DNA of 64,000 nucleotides from assembly GCF_020382885.2 (NCBI RefSeq), contig NC_058493.1, forward strand, positions 24,159,999-24,223,998. Reading direction: 5' to 3'. Position 1 is the first letter of the stretch. Every line of letters starts with the position of its first letter. The stretch is from Scatophagus argus (taxonomy: Eukaryota > Chordata > Actinopteri > Scatophagidae). The position numbers were made by a program, and so were the translations under genes. The notes beneath the pieces were generated by a model that was given only the letters and a program-made list of their open reading frames with translations, did no database searches and was not told where the DNA came from. Shown here piece after piece: positions 36,171 through 45,205 of the stretch.

Positions 36171-38840
36171 ACAGAGCGAGCTCTGCAAACAGACAGAGGT
36201 CTTTTATCAGAGCCAGTGGCGGAGCTGGGCCAGATGGAGTACCAGCTGCTCAAGTTCTTCACCCTGCTGTGAGTATACAGAGTGAGAGACACACAGACAC
36301 CAACAGCACCACCTCCACCTCCTCCAGCAGCTGACTCACAGCTGCACACACACACACACACACACACACTGTGAGCATTAACATGGAGATAGAAACAGTG
36401 GGCGATTCAAAGAGTCAAACTGAACATGGGGGGATCAGAGCTGGCAGAGCTGCAGGTCTCCTCACATGAATATTAACTCTAGTGTTAAAGGGACAGTTCA
36501 CCCCGAGAATCAACAATACAGATTTTACCTCTTTCTTACATGCAGTGCTGTTTAGCCATCTAGATTGTTTTGGTGTGACTTGCCTGCGCTGAACGCTGCA
36601 CAGTAAGACACATGCATTAGTACATGATACTATGGCATCCTTCAGCTAGCTTAGCTTAATTAGCTTAGTTGGATACAGAAAGAAAATAGTTCCTACATTC
36701 TTGCTCCTTCTCACAGAATGGTCTGTGATGATCTGATTTCCGGAAAGAGGTGTTGCTGTTGAGTTTTTCAAATGTTTTTTTGTTTGTGCTTTTGTCCTTT
36801 TGGTGCTTTGAGCACCACAAGTGAAGTGCCATCTAGTTCCATTAAATCATATAGAAGGCAGACATCTATGCAGCCAATGTCTCTGAAACTTGGTGGCTCA
36901 CACCAAAAAAAGAAAAATCTAGATGGATAAACAGAACTACAGGTAAGAGGCCAAATATGCATTTTAGACTTTGAGGTGAAATATCCCTTTAAGACTCATT
37001 GCAGTGCCTCAGGTAATTTGTCTTAGCGAGCATCTTCTTCTTACGCCACCTGGCAGCAGCGTGGCACAGTGACCATGGAGGCTGTCCTTCACCCCGAGGC
37101 CATGAAGCCGCTCTGCCTGCGTGTCCTTGAGACAGCAGTGAGTCCGTATCTGCTCCTGAAAGTTTCCCATGTTGCTGACGATGCACTCTGACAAGGAAAA
37201 GAGACGAGACACATTTCTCCCTGCCGTATCACAGATCGTCATTCATGTCCTCATCCAAAACTCCAGTTCATATAATTGTGTGCTTATAGCAAGAACGCAA
37301 GCTTATTTTGAATATTCTGCAGTTAAACTGAATCAGCAAATCAATTAAAAAGAATACTGACTTGACATGAAAGCACAACCTCGCCACCAAAACGGTTGGT
37401 TTGCTGTGTCGAACGTAAATGAAACAGAATGCGATCAAACCAGTTTTGGAATATTAATAGTAATAATAGTGTTTTACTTCATCATCTTCACTGATTTTTG
37501 TAAATATATAGTTTTGATCTGAATTTGATGCCAGCAACAACAAGTTTCAGACAAGTTGGGACAGAAGCAACAAAAGACTGGGAAGGTTGTGTCCCGCTGA
37601 AGAAAACACCTGAGGCGGCATCCCACAGGTGAACAGGTTAACTGGCAACAGGTGAGAGTGTCGTGACTGGGTATGAAAGGAGCATCTTCAAAAGCCTCAG
37701 TCGATCACAAGCAGGGACGGGACAAAAAAGGTTCACCACTTTGTGAAACGATGTAAAGCAGGGCTGCCCAAAGTGAGGCCTGTGGCTGACTATGAAGCAG
37801 CAACAGTTCATTTAATTGCATTTAGTTTTTATTTACGTTTTACACAGCATCTCAACATTTTCTGAATTGTGGTTACACAAGAAGCGCATTCAAATCTTCC
37901 CAACGCTACATTATTGCTTGCAAATTGCTCAGCTGTAATATGAAGCTGAGGACGTGATTTTCACTTGTGATAAAACTTGCAAAGACACAAAGATACAAGA
38001 TACAAATTGGTCTGTTTCAGGACCCTGTTCTGCCATGATATGGTGACAGAAAGTGAAACGTCGCCCCCTGCTGCTCATCCAAAGATATTACAGCTCTGTT
38101 CCTCCACATCAACAGAGGATTCCGGTATCTAATGTCCTAACGATCTTCAATCTTAGTAATTTAACTAACCTGAGGGTCTCCTCTCTCGTCAGCATTATCC
38201 TCCTCATCCTGTCGTCGTGCTACTTGGCCTTTCGTGTGTGCAGCCTGGAGCAGCAGCTGTCCTTCCTCAGCAACCCAAATCTGCCGCTGAGAGAGAGGTA
38301 CTTCATCAGCTGCACCATCAGTGCTCCTAAATATGTGAAACAGCTGGTTTCTTTTGATCAAAAGCAAAAACACATTAACGTACCAAAGAAAAAGGACATC
38401 GGGACAGTGTTAATGAAAGCTAAAAATTTTAAAAATATAGTCACAGGAGACAAACCAGATGTGGAAGACAGTTATCTTGAATTTGTACCAAGAGTTATGT
38501 TTGTTATATTTATATTTTAGGGTATGTTGTATTTTATGACATTGTTGTTTGAAAGAGACAATACTGAGAAATGTTGTTGCGTCAAGCTGAATAAATTTAC
38601 CAGATCTAATGTGTGTAGGACCTCTGGCTGAAGTTAACGTGCAGCTCTTGTCCAATTTGAGGCTTTAAATAAGTAAAAGAAACAAATGAGGTTTAGGTTG
38701 CAATAGTTAAGTGTTCTGTTGGGTTGCACATGTACAGTATTGTTGTATATATGAGTGTATTTACTGGGATCTGCTCTGGAATCTGGATCTGGAAACTGAA
38801 ACTGTCACTGACGAGGCTGCTGTCTTTCCCGTCCAGGTAA
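22369..38840 (+). CDS. gramd2a: GRAM domain-containing protein 2A (ER-plasma membrane contact protein)
   Basis: GRAMD2A marks ER-plasma membrane contact sites and binds PI(4,5)P2 through its GRAM domain, in the STIM1/E-Syt pathway (family knowledge). Coding exons: 22369-22463, 27812-27869, 29206-29278, 30440-30543, 31121-31219, 32793-32864, 32956-33012, 34026-34203, 36175-36268, 38193-38297 and 38837-38840. All phases agree and give 312 residues (human about 354). The GRAM domain runs from YNSQYHKLF through LLQGRLYISRNWLCFYANLF, PVVSVRLVKKHKTAGLVPNG and FVSLLSRDSVYDVLRRICTH. Near the C-terminus a single anchor, LLSIILLILSSCYLAFRV, is followed by SLEQQL, as in human. There is no VASt domain, as expected for the GRAMD2 branch. 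GRAMD2B is the alternative; motif details and SENP8/MYO9A synteny favour 2A. The start and the last exon are less certain. Confidence 0.9.
22472..22585 (+). repeat. Paired (CA)n microsatellites just inside the GC donor
   Basis: Two CA tracts (22472-22497 and 22549-22585) lie in the first 125 bases of the intron. CA-rich intronic tracts near 5' splice sites are known hnRNP L-type splicing elements. Confidence 0.95.
23381..23431 (+). repeat. (TG)n microsatellite
   Basis: About 25 TG units in a gramd2a intron. Confidence 0.97.
23835..23873 (+). repeat. (CA)n microsatellite with CG interruptions
   Basis: CA/CG alternation of about 39 bp, in a Z-DNA-compatible purine-pyrimidine pattern. Confidence 0.9.
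24944..24978 (+). repeat. (CA)n microsatellite
   Basis: About 17 CA units with one interruption. Confidence 0.93.
27692..27713 (+). repeat. (CA)n microsatellite
   Basis: Eleven CA units, 99 bp upstream of a gramd2a exon. Confidence 0.9.
27812..27869 (+). CDS. gramd2a: gramd2a exon 2 (coding)
   Basis: This 58-bp exon lies between catcacag| and |gtgagt. It reads FPLIEDLSYEDVKKCYRGS, open only in the frame that needs two bases from the previous exon. KKCYRGS aligns with the KKCGREG that I recall in human GRAMD2A just before the GRAM domain. Confidence 0.85.
27870..29205 (+). other. gramd2a: gramd2a intron with GC-rich, glycine-repeat-like end
   Basis: A 1.3 kb GT-AG intron. TG tracts lie at 28572-28605 and 28829-28852. 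The last 240 bp are GC-rich and encode, in frame with the next exon, a Gly-Ala-Pro repeat (see findings). Confidence 0.75.
28829..28852 (+). repeat. (TG)n microsatellite
   Basis: About 12 TG units in a gramd2a intron. Confidence 0.92.
29206..29278 (+). CDS. gramd2a: gramd2a exon 3 (start of GRAM domain)
   Basis: The acceptor tccctctgcacag| precedes TVSKYNSQYHKLFQCVPKDE and the donor is AAAG|gtactg, in phase 1. SKYNSQYHKLF is the conserved entry to the GRAM domain in this family. Confidence 0.9.
29520..29660 (+). repeat. Probable fish repeat ('cagctgaaatgattagtcag' type)
   Basis: The segment reads 'cagctgaaatgattagtcag', 'aatcaccaccagttttgatg', 'ttaatcatcgcatcatttaa'. From memory this is a diverged copy of a very common teleost element ('gattagtcgattaatcgattagtc'). 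Confidence 0.6.
29704..29741 (+). repeat. (TG)n microsatellite, interrupted
   Basis: A TG tract with one TC and one CG interruption in a gramd2a intron. Confidence 0.9.
30440..30543 (+). CDS. gramd2a: gramd2a exon 4 (GRAM domain core)
   Basis: This exon lies between ctgttgtcag| and AAG|gtatga. It encodes VYSCALLRDILLQGRLYISR and NWLCFYANLFGKDIK, the most conserved strand-turn-strand part of the GRAM domain. Confidence 0.93.
30544..31120 (+). other. gramd2a: gramd2a intron
   Basis: A 577-bp GT-AG intron of unique sequence. The acceptor has a pyrimidine- and C-rich tract ending ccattag. Confidence 0.85.
31121..31219 (+). CDS. gramd2a: gramd2a exon 5 (GRAM domain)
   Basis: This 99-bp phase-0 exon encodes VAIPVVSVRLVKKHKTAGLV and PNGLAITTDTGQK, followed by |gtaaac. 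It matches the human VVIPVVSVQMIKKHK...NGLAITTNTSQK stretch. Confidence 0.93.
31220..32792 (+). other. gramd2a: gramd2a intron
   Basis: A 1.6 kb intron with an imperfect inverted repeat (31686-31729) and a CA tract (32019-32059). An A/C-rich block at about 32200-32530 looks repeat-derived. No exon is seen. Confidence 0.8.
32019..32059 (+). repeat. (CA)n microsatellite
   Basis: About 20 CA units with a single TA interruption. Confidence 0.93.
32793..32864 (+). CDS. gramd2a: gramd2a exon 6 (end of GRAM domain)
   Basis: This 72-bp phase-0 exon encodes YVFVSLLSRDSVYDVLRRIC and THLQ, then |gtcaga. It is nearly identical to the human YIFVSLLSRDSVYDLLRRVC stretch and closes the GRAM domain. Confidence 0.94.
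32956..33012 (+). CDS. gramd2a: gramd2a exon 7
   Basis: A 57-bp phase-0 exon, tctgcag| to CTG|gtgagt, encoding VNGKSLSLKQFMEEPTLSL. It follows a 91-bp intron. Its skipping would keep the frame. Confidence 0.88.
33013..34025 (+). other. gramd2a: gramd2a intron
   Basis: A 1.0 kb GT-AG intron of AT-rich unique sequence. I see nothing else in it. Confidence 0.8.
34026..34203 (+). CDS. gramd2a: gramd2a exon 8 (DEFP tandem repeat and Ser-rich linker)
   Basis: This 178-bp exon starts after ttgtcatag|. It begins with three 18-bp repeats (DEFPAP, DEFPVV, DEFPSV; 34026-34079). Then come LKWRRKPSVVSVSSSLPDLL and a Ser/Pro linker, ending GAAG|gtgatg in phase 1. The human protein has a comparable LPEMKWRK...SLSLPDNI linker, but I do not recall the DEFP repeats there. 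Confidence 0.88.
34204..36174 (+). other. gramd2a: gramd2a intron ending in a (TG)n tract
   Basis: A 2.0 kb intron. About 34400-34475 contains 'tctgatgaagaactgatg aaacgtcttcaag', a word common in fish transposable elements. The last 48 bases are (TG)21 followed by tcacag. Confidence 0.8.
36127..36169 (+). repeat. (TG)n tract at the 3' splice site
   Basis: An uninterrupted TG run of 43 nt ends five nucleotides before the exon boundary (then c, acag). It occupies the position of the polypyrimidine tract. Confidence 0.97.
36175..36268 (+). CDS. gramd2a: gramd2a exon 9 (entry to the membrane anchor)
   Basis: This 94-bp exon reads ERALQTDRGLLSEPVAELGQ and MEYQLLKFFTLL in the frame set by exon 8, ending CTGCT|gtgagt in phase 2. 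YQLLKFFTLL is the start of the transmembrane anchor (human DYRLLKVFFVLI). Its length is not a multiple of three, so skipping would frameshift out the anchor. Confidence 0.9.
36344..36369 (+). repeat. (CA)n microsatellite
   Basis: About 13 CA units, 75 bp after gramd2a exon 9. With the (TG)n before that exon, it makes complementary repeats flanking the exon. Confidence 0.95.
36485..36992. mobile_element. Fold-back MITE with TTAA target-site duplication
   Basis: The ends read TTAA-AGGGACAGTTCACC and, inverted, TTAA-AGGGATATTTCACC. About 100 bp at each end are imperfect inverted repeats: catctagattgttttggtgtg on the left matches the reverse complement of cacacc...aatctagatgg on the right. There is no transposase. 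TTAA duplications are used by piggyBac and Kolobok superfamilies, so this is a non-autonomous relative of one of them. From memory, elements starting 'aaagggacagttcacccc' are widespread in percomorphs. Confidence 0.75.
37045..37187 (-). other. Exon-like open segment, antisense in a gramd2a intron
   Basis: On the minus strand a pyrimidine tract ending ccttgtcag| (37188-37190) is followed by 143 bp and a donor |gtaaga. The frame is open throughout and reads SNMGNFQEQIRTHCCLKDTQ, then AERLHGLGVKDSLHGHCATL. Codon use looks coding-like, but I do not recognise the product. It could be a pseudogene exon, a transposon-captured exon or chance. Confidence 0.3.
37440..37770 (+). repeat. Probable fish interspersed repeat
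   Basis: The segment contains 'gtttcagacaagttgggaca', 'gtgaacaggttaactggcaa', 'caggtgagagtgtcgtgact', 'gggtatgaaaggagcatctt' and 'ggttcaccactttgtgaaac'. I recall these words in this order from a common percomorph element. It appears to be a partial copy. Confidence 0.6.
38193..38297 (+). CDS. gramd2a: gramd2a exon 10 (membrane anchor and C-terminus)
   Basis: After ctcgtcag| the frame completes Leu and reads IILLILSSCYLAFRVCSLEQQL, then SFLSNPNLPLRER. The donor is GAGAGAG|gtactt. The tail after SLEQQL is 13 residues if the next exon supplies G-TAA (38837-38840), equal in length to the human tail as I recall it. If the donor is not used, the frame continues to TAG 38518-38520. Confidence 0.8.
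38590..38595 (+). terminator. gramd2a: Poly(A) signal for a read-through gramd2a end
   Basis: AATAAA 70 bp after the alternative stop at 38518-38520. It fits an unspliced 3' end. Confidence 0.45.
38837..38840 (+). CDS. gramd2a: gramd2a terminal codon and stop (tentative last exon)
   Basis: The acceptor tctttcccgtccag| is strong. The first base completes Arg and the next three are TAA, so this exon is otherwise 3' UTR. A second acceptor 20 bases on (ccccgcag|, exon from 38857) would instead add 13 codons, SDPLDRLLFTFLVL-like, to TGA 38897-38899. Confidence 0.5.
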
Positions 38841-41800
38841 CCACTGCTCCCCGCAGTGACCCGCTGGATCGGCTGCTGTTTACTTTCCTCGTGCTTTGAG
38901 TTGACGGTGCCCTCCTGCACAGATCCAGGATCAGCTTTAGAGCCCAGCGGAGATCAACCCTCGTCGCAACAGCAGCAGCAGCAAATCACGAAGGAGCAAC
39001 ACACGAACCCGAGTCCAGGCAACTTGGGGACGCCCCCCCTCCCCTTTGGAAAGAGTTCCTGTCTCGTGATCACTTCCAGGCTATGCAAACAGACTGTCTA
39101 TTTATTTCTGAATTTTAAGTGGGTTTTACTGTAGAATACGTTTGTCTACTGTGGCCTGTCCTTCTCACAGACGTTTCACCTTTAACCACATGACTGTGCA
39201 GCGTAAAGCTCTTTACCCTAAAATGTTTGTGAGCGCTAATGGAGTTTGGAAGTGGAGATGGAGACTGGAGGTGAGGTTGGCGTTGGAAAGGTAAGAGGTG
39301 ATTCAATACATTGAGTACTTGAAAAGACTGATGGTAAAACTATACTTCAGGTGAGTCGTCGTGACTCATTTATTAATATCTGACATATGCTGACGGATCT
39401 TGCATGGCTTTCAGTAGGAAGGCTAAAAGTAGCGGAGACAATGCACTTTTTAAAACTTGTCCACGTTATTTCAAATGTGTGTAAACTGTTTTAAGTGTTT
39501 AGATCTTTGTTCCTTGCTTGATGACAGGTACTCAGTTGTCATTTTTGAAGGTATTTGTGGAAGGAGGTAACGTTGCGACTGCAGACACTTGACTGAATGA
39601 AATTACCTGTCGTTTCACTGTAATGTACTGGAGAGATAAACACCTGTGTGTGTTGGCTACAATGTGAAGGAGATGGTTTGACGACATGCGTAACTTTTTG
39701 TTTTTAGTTGTACTAATCTGCTGTGTGAAAGGAATAACCGGCATGTTTTCCTTTCTACATTTCAAATGAAGTCACCAAAGACCTAAAATAACAAACAAAG
39801 ATACACTGAAGTTCTGAATTTTCATGTTATCATATCTTTGTCTGAACATATTTTACTGATTTGGCAGACATGAGTGAGATGTACGGACTAGTTTGTGAAA
39901 TCCCTATGAATTAAACTGGCAAAGAAATGTAGATAAACAAAGAAAAAAAGAAAGAAGAATAGGTTTGTGGCTTTTGATTTATTTTGAGTGCCAAAGTTTT
40001 ACTATCCAATGTTCCATCCTGTCATTTTGGCAGGACCACCTTGAAAAGCCTCGACTCCGACAGCACAGCAAATTTCACCTCTACAACTCAGCCTAAATTA
40101 TAAAACTGGAACACGATGTTGGCAGAAGCAGCACTTGATGCTTAATACATTACATATGGAGCTTTGGCTGTGCACCAGTGGTGTTGGTTTTCTTCCACCT
40201 GTTTCAGTTTAAATTTAATAACTTGTCGCTGTTTTCATGGGTTAAAACCGCATATTTTTTGAAATGTCAAATGTTTGTAAGCTCCAAAACTCTGACTTCA
40301 AAGAATATGTGAATATAAATACACGCAAATACATCTTTGAAGTTATCTGATTGGGTTTGAAAAGGCTCCAAGAACTCAAGAAGCTGAGGACTTTTTCTGA
40401 ACCCACCGAGAAAGCACAAGACCCCTGAACTGATATGAAAGAAGCTGAAGTTTCAATCCGTAAGTTAAAGGTCCCACTGGGAGTTTATGACATGCAGTTT
40501 TACTAAGTCAATAGTGTATCAGAGAAACAAAGAGAGACACGTTCTGACAGTTTATGAAGCAAATATTATGGATCCACATTTTCAGGATCAGTCAGTTTAC
40601 CTGAGAAATGCATTTGAATTTAAAAGGACTTCCCTGATTGGTTAAGAGATGGTAGAGACAGACTCACTGTTTCTACACTATGTCCATAATCATCCTGCTG
40701 TGCTGAGCTGGAACAGTTCTTAACTCCTTAACGTACGGTTTTCTTTTATTATTTGAGCTTAAAAAAAGTTTTACTTTGCTCCACGCTGACAGCTTCCTCC
40801 AGACCGGCTTGTTCCAGCTCTTCACTTGAAGCTGTGTGATAGCCAAAATTAGACTGACGTGTGGGGAAACTTGGGGATCGTCTCTGCAATTTAGATTAAA
40901 GTTTTGTTCAAAAGAGGTTATAGAGCGAGTGGCTGAAGGGCAGCATGCTGTGAAATAAAGATGTTTATTTCCACAGAGTCTCCAAGAGTCCAGCTGAAAA
41001 TGTGACAAACAAAAAAGGTGTTTCAAAAAGGTCATTACTTGATTTCAGAAAGACAAAATAATTCAACAGTGATGCTGTGACGGTTTTTGCCAGTTTTGAT
41101 TTAATAACAAACTAGAATAACATGCACCAGAGAAGCTCAAAGGTTCCTCATCATTTGAAGATTTGCAGCAGGGTGAAAGAACCTGCACTGACCTCTAGTG
41201 AACACACACCACAGAGCAACACACTCCACCCAACTGACCAGCATCCACCCAGTATATAATTAGCATGGTTTATACAGCACTTACTCTAAAATAACTGATC
41301 ATGGTACATTAAATAAATACATCCTTGTATTGTACAATTCCTGTTGCTTGATATTTTGGTCTAATGCCTGAACAAACCTGTTTGCCTCTTCAAAGGCTGA
41401 ACCACCTGGATACCAACAACCTCTGTGATTGACAGTTGGCATAGTTCCTGTAGCGAAAAAGGAGGCGGGACCAGAGGGAAAGACACCTGGTTCAGGGGGT
41501 CAAACGATCGTGTCCTGACTCCTGACTCCGAGGAATATGCCAGGAATCCGGCACAACAGATGCTGAGAAAACCTGGTGACGGCCACACTCTGAGCTGACT
41601 GATGTTTAATGTGCTTTTAAGTAATAAAACCTAATGTTAATATTCAGCCTAAGATTAGACAGACGACGGCGAGGCCTGCTGCAGAGACCTACAAAACATG
41701 TAATTCACTTCCTCTTCTGCACGCTGATCATCAAGCATTGATTGTAAATTGTAAAAAAAAATTGTAAATACACCTGAAACGTTTGGCGAATGTCACATCA

Positions 41801-42589
41801 GCGTCTGAATTATTGTTGCTCTCAACGTGTAACCCAAAGTGAGGAGTTCAAAGAAGTTGAATAACAAGTTTAAATCAGTCTTTTAATTTGTAAAGTAAAA
41901 TTTCAGATCAGACCAGAGTTTGAGGATGCATACTTGAATGTGAACCTGCAGCCCAAACATTTTTTTATTTATTTTTTTTATGAGCATGAGAGCAGAACCA
42001 TGAAGAAGCAACTTAACTTCAGGGATGAAAAGTGGAATAAAAACCTTCTTTAAAACAATACTTTAACACAAATGCAACTACATTTAAAAATGTCCCCCAT
42101 AAGTGGGCCACGTTTCCAACACTTCAGTCCATTACTCTAATGGAGATTTTATCTCTGGAGGACGGTTTTAAGAATCACATTTCAGGTTTGTTATGAGAAG
42201 GACTCATTTAAAATCATTTAAAAGGAAAAGACTGTTAAAATCTGCACTGTTTATTCAACTGATGCGTCAGGGTCCTGCGTCCCCCAGTGCTCCTCTGTCT
42301 GTGTGGACGTGGTCTCCGTCCTTCATTCCAGCACCTGTTCGTACTGCACACCTGCCCTGCGTCGGCCTCGTTAGTTCTGTTCTAATGCCAGCGGTCTCCT
42401 CAGCCAATCACCAGGTGGTGTGCTTCACCACCCACACCTCAGTCCTTCGTTTAGTTAAGTTTGTATTTTAGTCCAGTTTGAGTTCTTTGTCAAGGTGTCC
42501 CTCTCAGCCTGGGACAGTTTGGTCCATTTTTACTTTGCTTGAGTTTCTATACTTTCTAATGTCATTTACTATACTTACAAGTACTAGAT

Positions 42590-43000
42590 AACACAAGTAG
42601 TTAAGTACAATACCGAGGTATCTGAATTACTTTAATATTTTCATTTTATGTCACTTGCCTTGACCTGTGGTTACCAGTAGTTTATATTTTACATACAAAA
42701 TTCAGCTGATATACATTGTTATAGATTAAACCACCCAAATACATAAAATAGTTGAAAACAGTTGAAAATAGGCCCATCTGCAACATTCAGTTGCTGCTTA
42801 AATATTGATGCATCAGTAATAATCCAGGATTATGATACAATGAGTACTTTTACTTTTGATACTATGAGCACATTGTTCTGATAATACTTACACACTTTTA
42901 CTTAAGTATGTTTTTAAACGCAGTTCTGCTATTCCATTGATATGCTATTTATTGTTACCTCTACTAAAATGGATCCGAATACTTCCTACACTTCTTAATG
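42590..43000 (+). repeat. 'acttaagtac' dispersed repeat, forward copy
   Basis: The segment has 'tagttaagtacaataccgag', 'ctttaatattttcattttat', 'gagtacttttacttttgata' and 'cacttttacttaagtatg'. It is the same family as the copies at 15.65-16.31 kb. Confidence 0.65.
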
Positions 43001-44924
43001 CTGTATATAATAATATATATATAATATATATAATTTATGTTATTTTACATTTTCAAAATTGTGCAGGACCAAGTTTTTCCGCCTCAGTCGAACAGATAGC
43101 CTTCTGGAAACATTAAGAAGCTCAAAAGGGTGGGGAACAACTACTGTAGCACTGTGAGCGGTTGGAGAAACGGGGGCAGGTCGAAGCAGATGGCCAGACA
43201 AGCTGCAGCTTCATCCATTCCTCCAGGGAGCCGTATTGTCTGTCCTGGAATGCTCTGCGGGTGACCTTTGACCTCCGTGGTGCGAAGGAGGACGCCGACT
43301 GTGATGTCATGGTAATGGTCTGCGTGACACACAGTAAAATCATCCCACACAAGACGGCGTTACTGGAGGATTCCCAAGGACGCATTACGTCAGCGGCACG
43401 TTAAAATGTGTCCACATCTGCACGAGAGCACAGTCCAAGTGCGTTACAGTCAATCAGTTTGTGAAGTGAGAGGCGTCGTGTTTCACTGCTATCCACCACG
43501 CACACGTTTCCTCCAGTCCAAGTGGATTTTAGAACCAAATGTCCAGAGAGAATATGATTACAAATGACATACATCCTGTGGAAATATCCCACACTGAGGG
43601 AATAAAATGATAGCTTTTCTTTTTACGTTTTTTTTTTTTTTTTTTTATGTGAAGGCACATTTGTGAAATTGCGATAAAAAGATGAATTCATAAAAGGCTA
43701 ATTTAAAAAGTGAGATGGATGCTTTAGACTCAACCGGCAAGACCCAACTAGACGCTTTGGAGAACAGCTTTTCTCTGCTTTTCCATAACATGAATTCAGC
43801 ATTACGTGAAAGTGTGGAAGCTGACCTGGTAAGTGATTTAACATGTGTCTATTAGCTGTTCCACGTATGTCTATCAGTTAAGAGGACTCATATTTCCATG
43901 GAAAACCGGCCAGGAAGAAGACGTGATGTCACTATAGGCTACAATTTGATTGTACAAAAATATAATCAGTTAAATGCTGCAAAGTTTCACTGGCGAAGGG
44001 TTTCATTTATCCACCGCCAGCTGACCTCAAAGGAGCAGAATGTAATGAAGCTGCATGTTAAAGTGTGCTTTGATTAACAGAGGCGCGCTGTGACCACAGA
44101 CACACCCCAGTGTTCGCAAACAAGTCGGATAGCTTCACTATATTTATATGTCCGTGTACCCACCAGTGACTGAGAGGAACAAGTTCACACCCATCCTCTG
44201 GAGAGCTGCAGAGAGTCGATCTGAGAGTAATGAGAAACCAGTGACGGGACACTGAGACAATATATTACAACATTTCAGCACAAAATAACCCCCGGACTTG
44301 GCTGAGTCATACAAATGCGAGTTATATAAACTGTTGGCATGTACTGTGGGGAAGACTTTATCCATAAAGACAAAATCCCTTTAGTTGATTAAGTTAAGGT
44401 CTGTTTCATGGAACTGCTCGTTGTTTCGTAGGCTGAGCTGCATGCCCCGATGTGGTGGAAAAACAACCTTGCAGGTCCTGCACAGTTGGATTAACTGTCA
44501 TCTTGCATGAATATTAGCGTGGAATTAAATTTACTGTATCTTTTCATTTTCCTCTTCACCCACATTTTCCCCCCTTTTTTTTTCATGTGCCTCTTTTCTC
44601 TGTGTTAGCATCTGCACTTCATCAGCTCTTTGGAGTTCTTTACTTTTTCCTTCCAGCTATAGCTAATTCAACCCAGCGAGTCCACCGCTGAAGGATCTGC
44701 GGTCCCTCATAACTCAGCGAGCACACACTTTCAACAGAATCAGTGGCTTTGGTTACAAGTGTCCACCAAGTGACACAGGCTGCACTGTATGTTTATCGAA
44801 CACACATGTGTGGTGAGGCGCAGAAAAATTACTTTTCATATTTACATGTTTTTCCGTTCGAGTCATTAAAGGCAGAAAGGCTCGTTGTAAGACTGTGTTA
44901 AAATAGGTCAAAGACGTAAAATAA

Positions 44925-45173
44925 TACTCTGACATTTTGGGGGACATGTGTTCGTTCTCTTTCTTGCCAAGACTTAGATGTCAAGATTGGCGTCACTCTC
45001 ATGTCTGAACAGTAAATGCAAGGTTAGCTTAGCATAGCTCAAGTACCAGAAACAGTGAAAAGGCAAGCCTGGCTGCAAAGGTAACCAAATCCACCCAGCG
45101 ACACTTTGAAAACATCACTAATTAACAAGTCACATCTTGTTTGTGTAATATGGACATACTGTGATTTAGAGAT

Positions 45174-45175
<2 letters not shown>
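44925..45175 (-). repeat. Probable percomorph interspersed repeat
   Basis: The segment includes 'ttcttgccaagacttagatg', 'actctcatgtctgaacagta', 'ggttagcttagcatagctca' and 'aggcaagcctggctgcaaag'. From memory this combination is a very common fish element. Orientation is relative and arbitrary. Confidence 0.6.

Positions 45176-45203
<28 letters not shown>
45175..45203 (+). repeat. (CA)n microsatellite
   Basis: About 14 CA units directly abutting the dispersed repeat. Confidence 0.93.

Positions 45204-45205
<2 letters not shown>

Larger units (their letters stand above)
36269..38192 (+). other. gramd2a: gramd2a intron with MITE, antisense exon-like segment and repeat
   Basis: A 1.9 kb GT-AG intron. 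It carries a CA tract (36344-36369), a fold-back element (36485-36992), an exon-like open segment on the minus strand (37045-37187) and a probable dispersed repeat (37440-37770). Confidence 0.8.

Noticed and set aside
43122..43404. Overlapping open frames on both strands near 43.2 kb
   Set aside because: Composition is moderately GC-rich but neither strand shows a domain or splice boundaries. Not reported as a gene.
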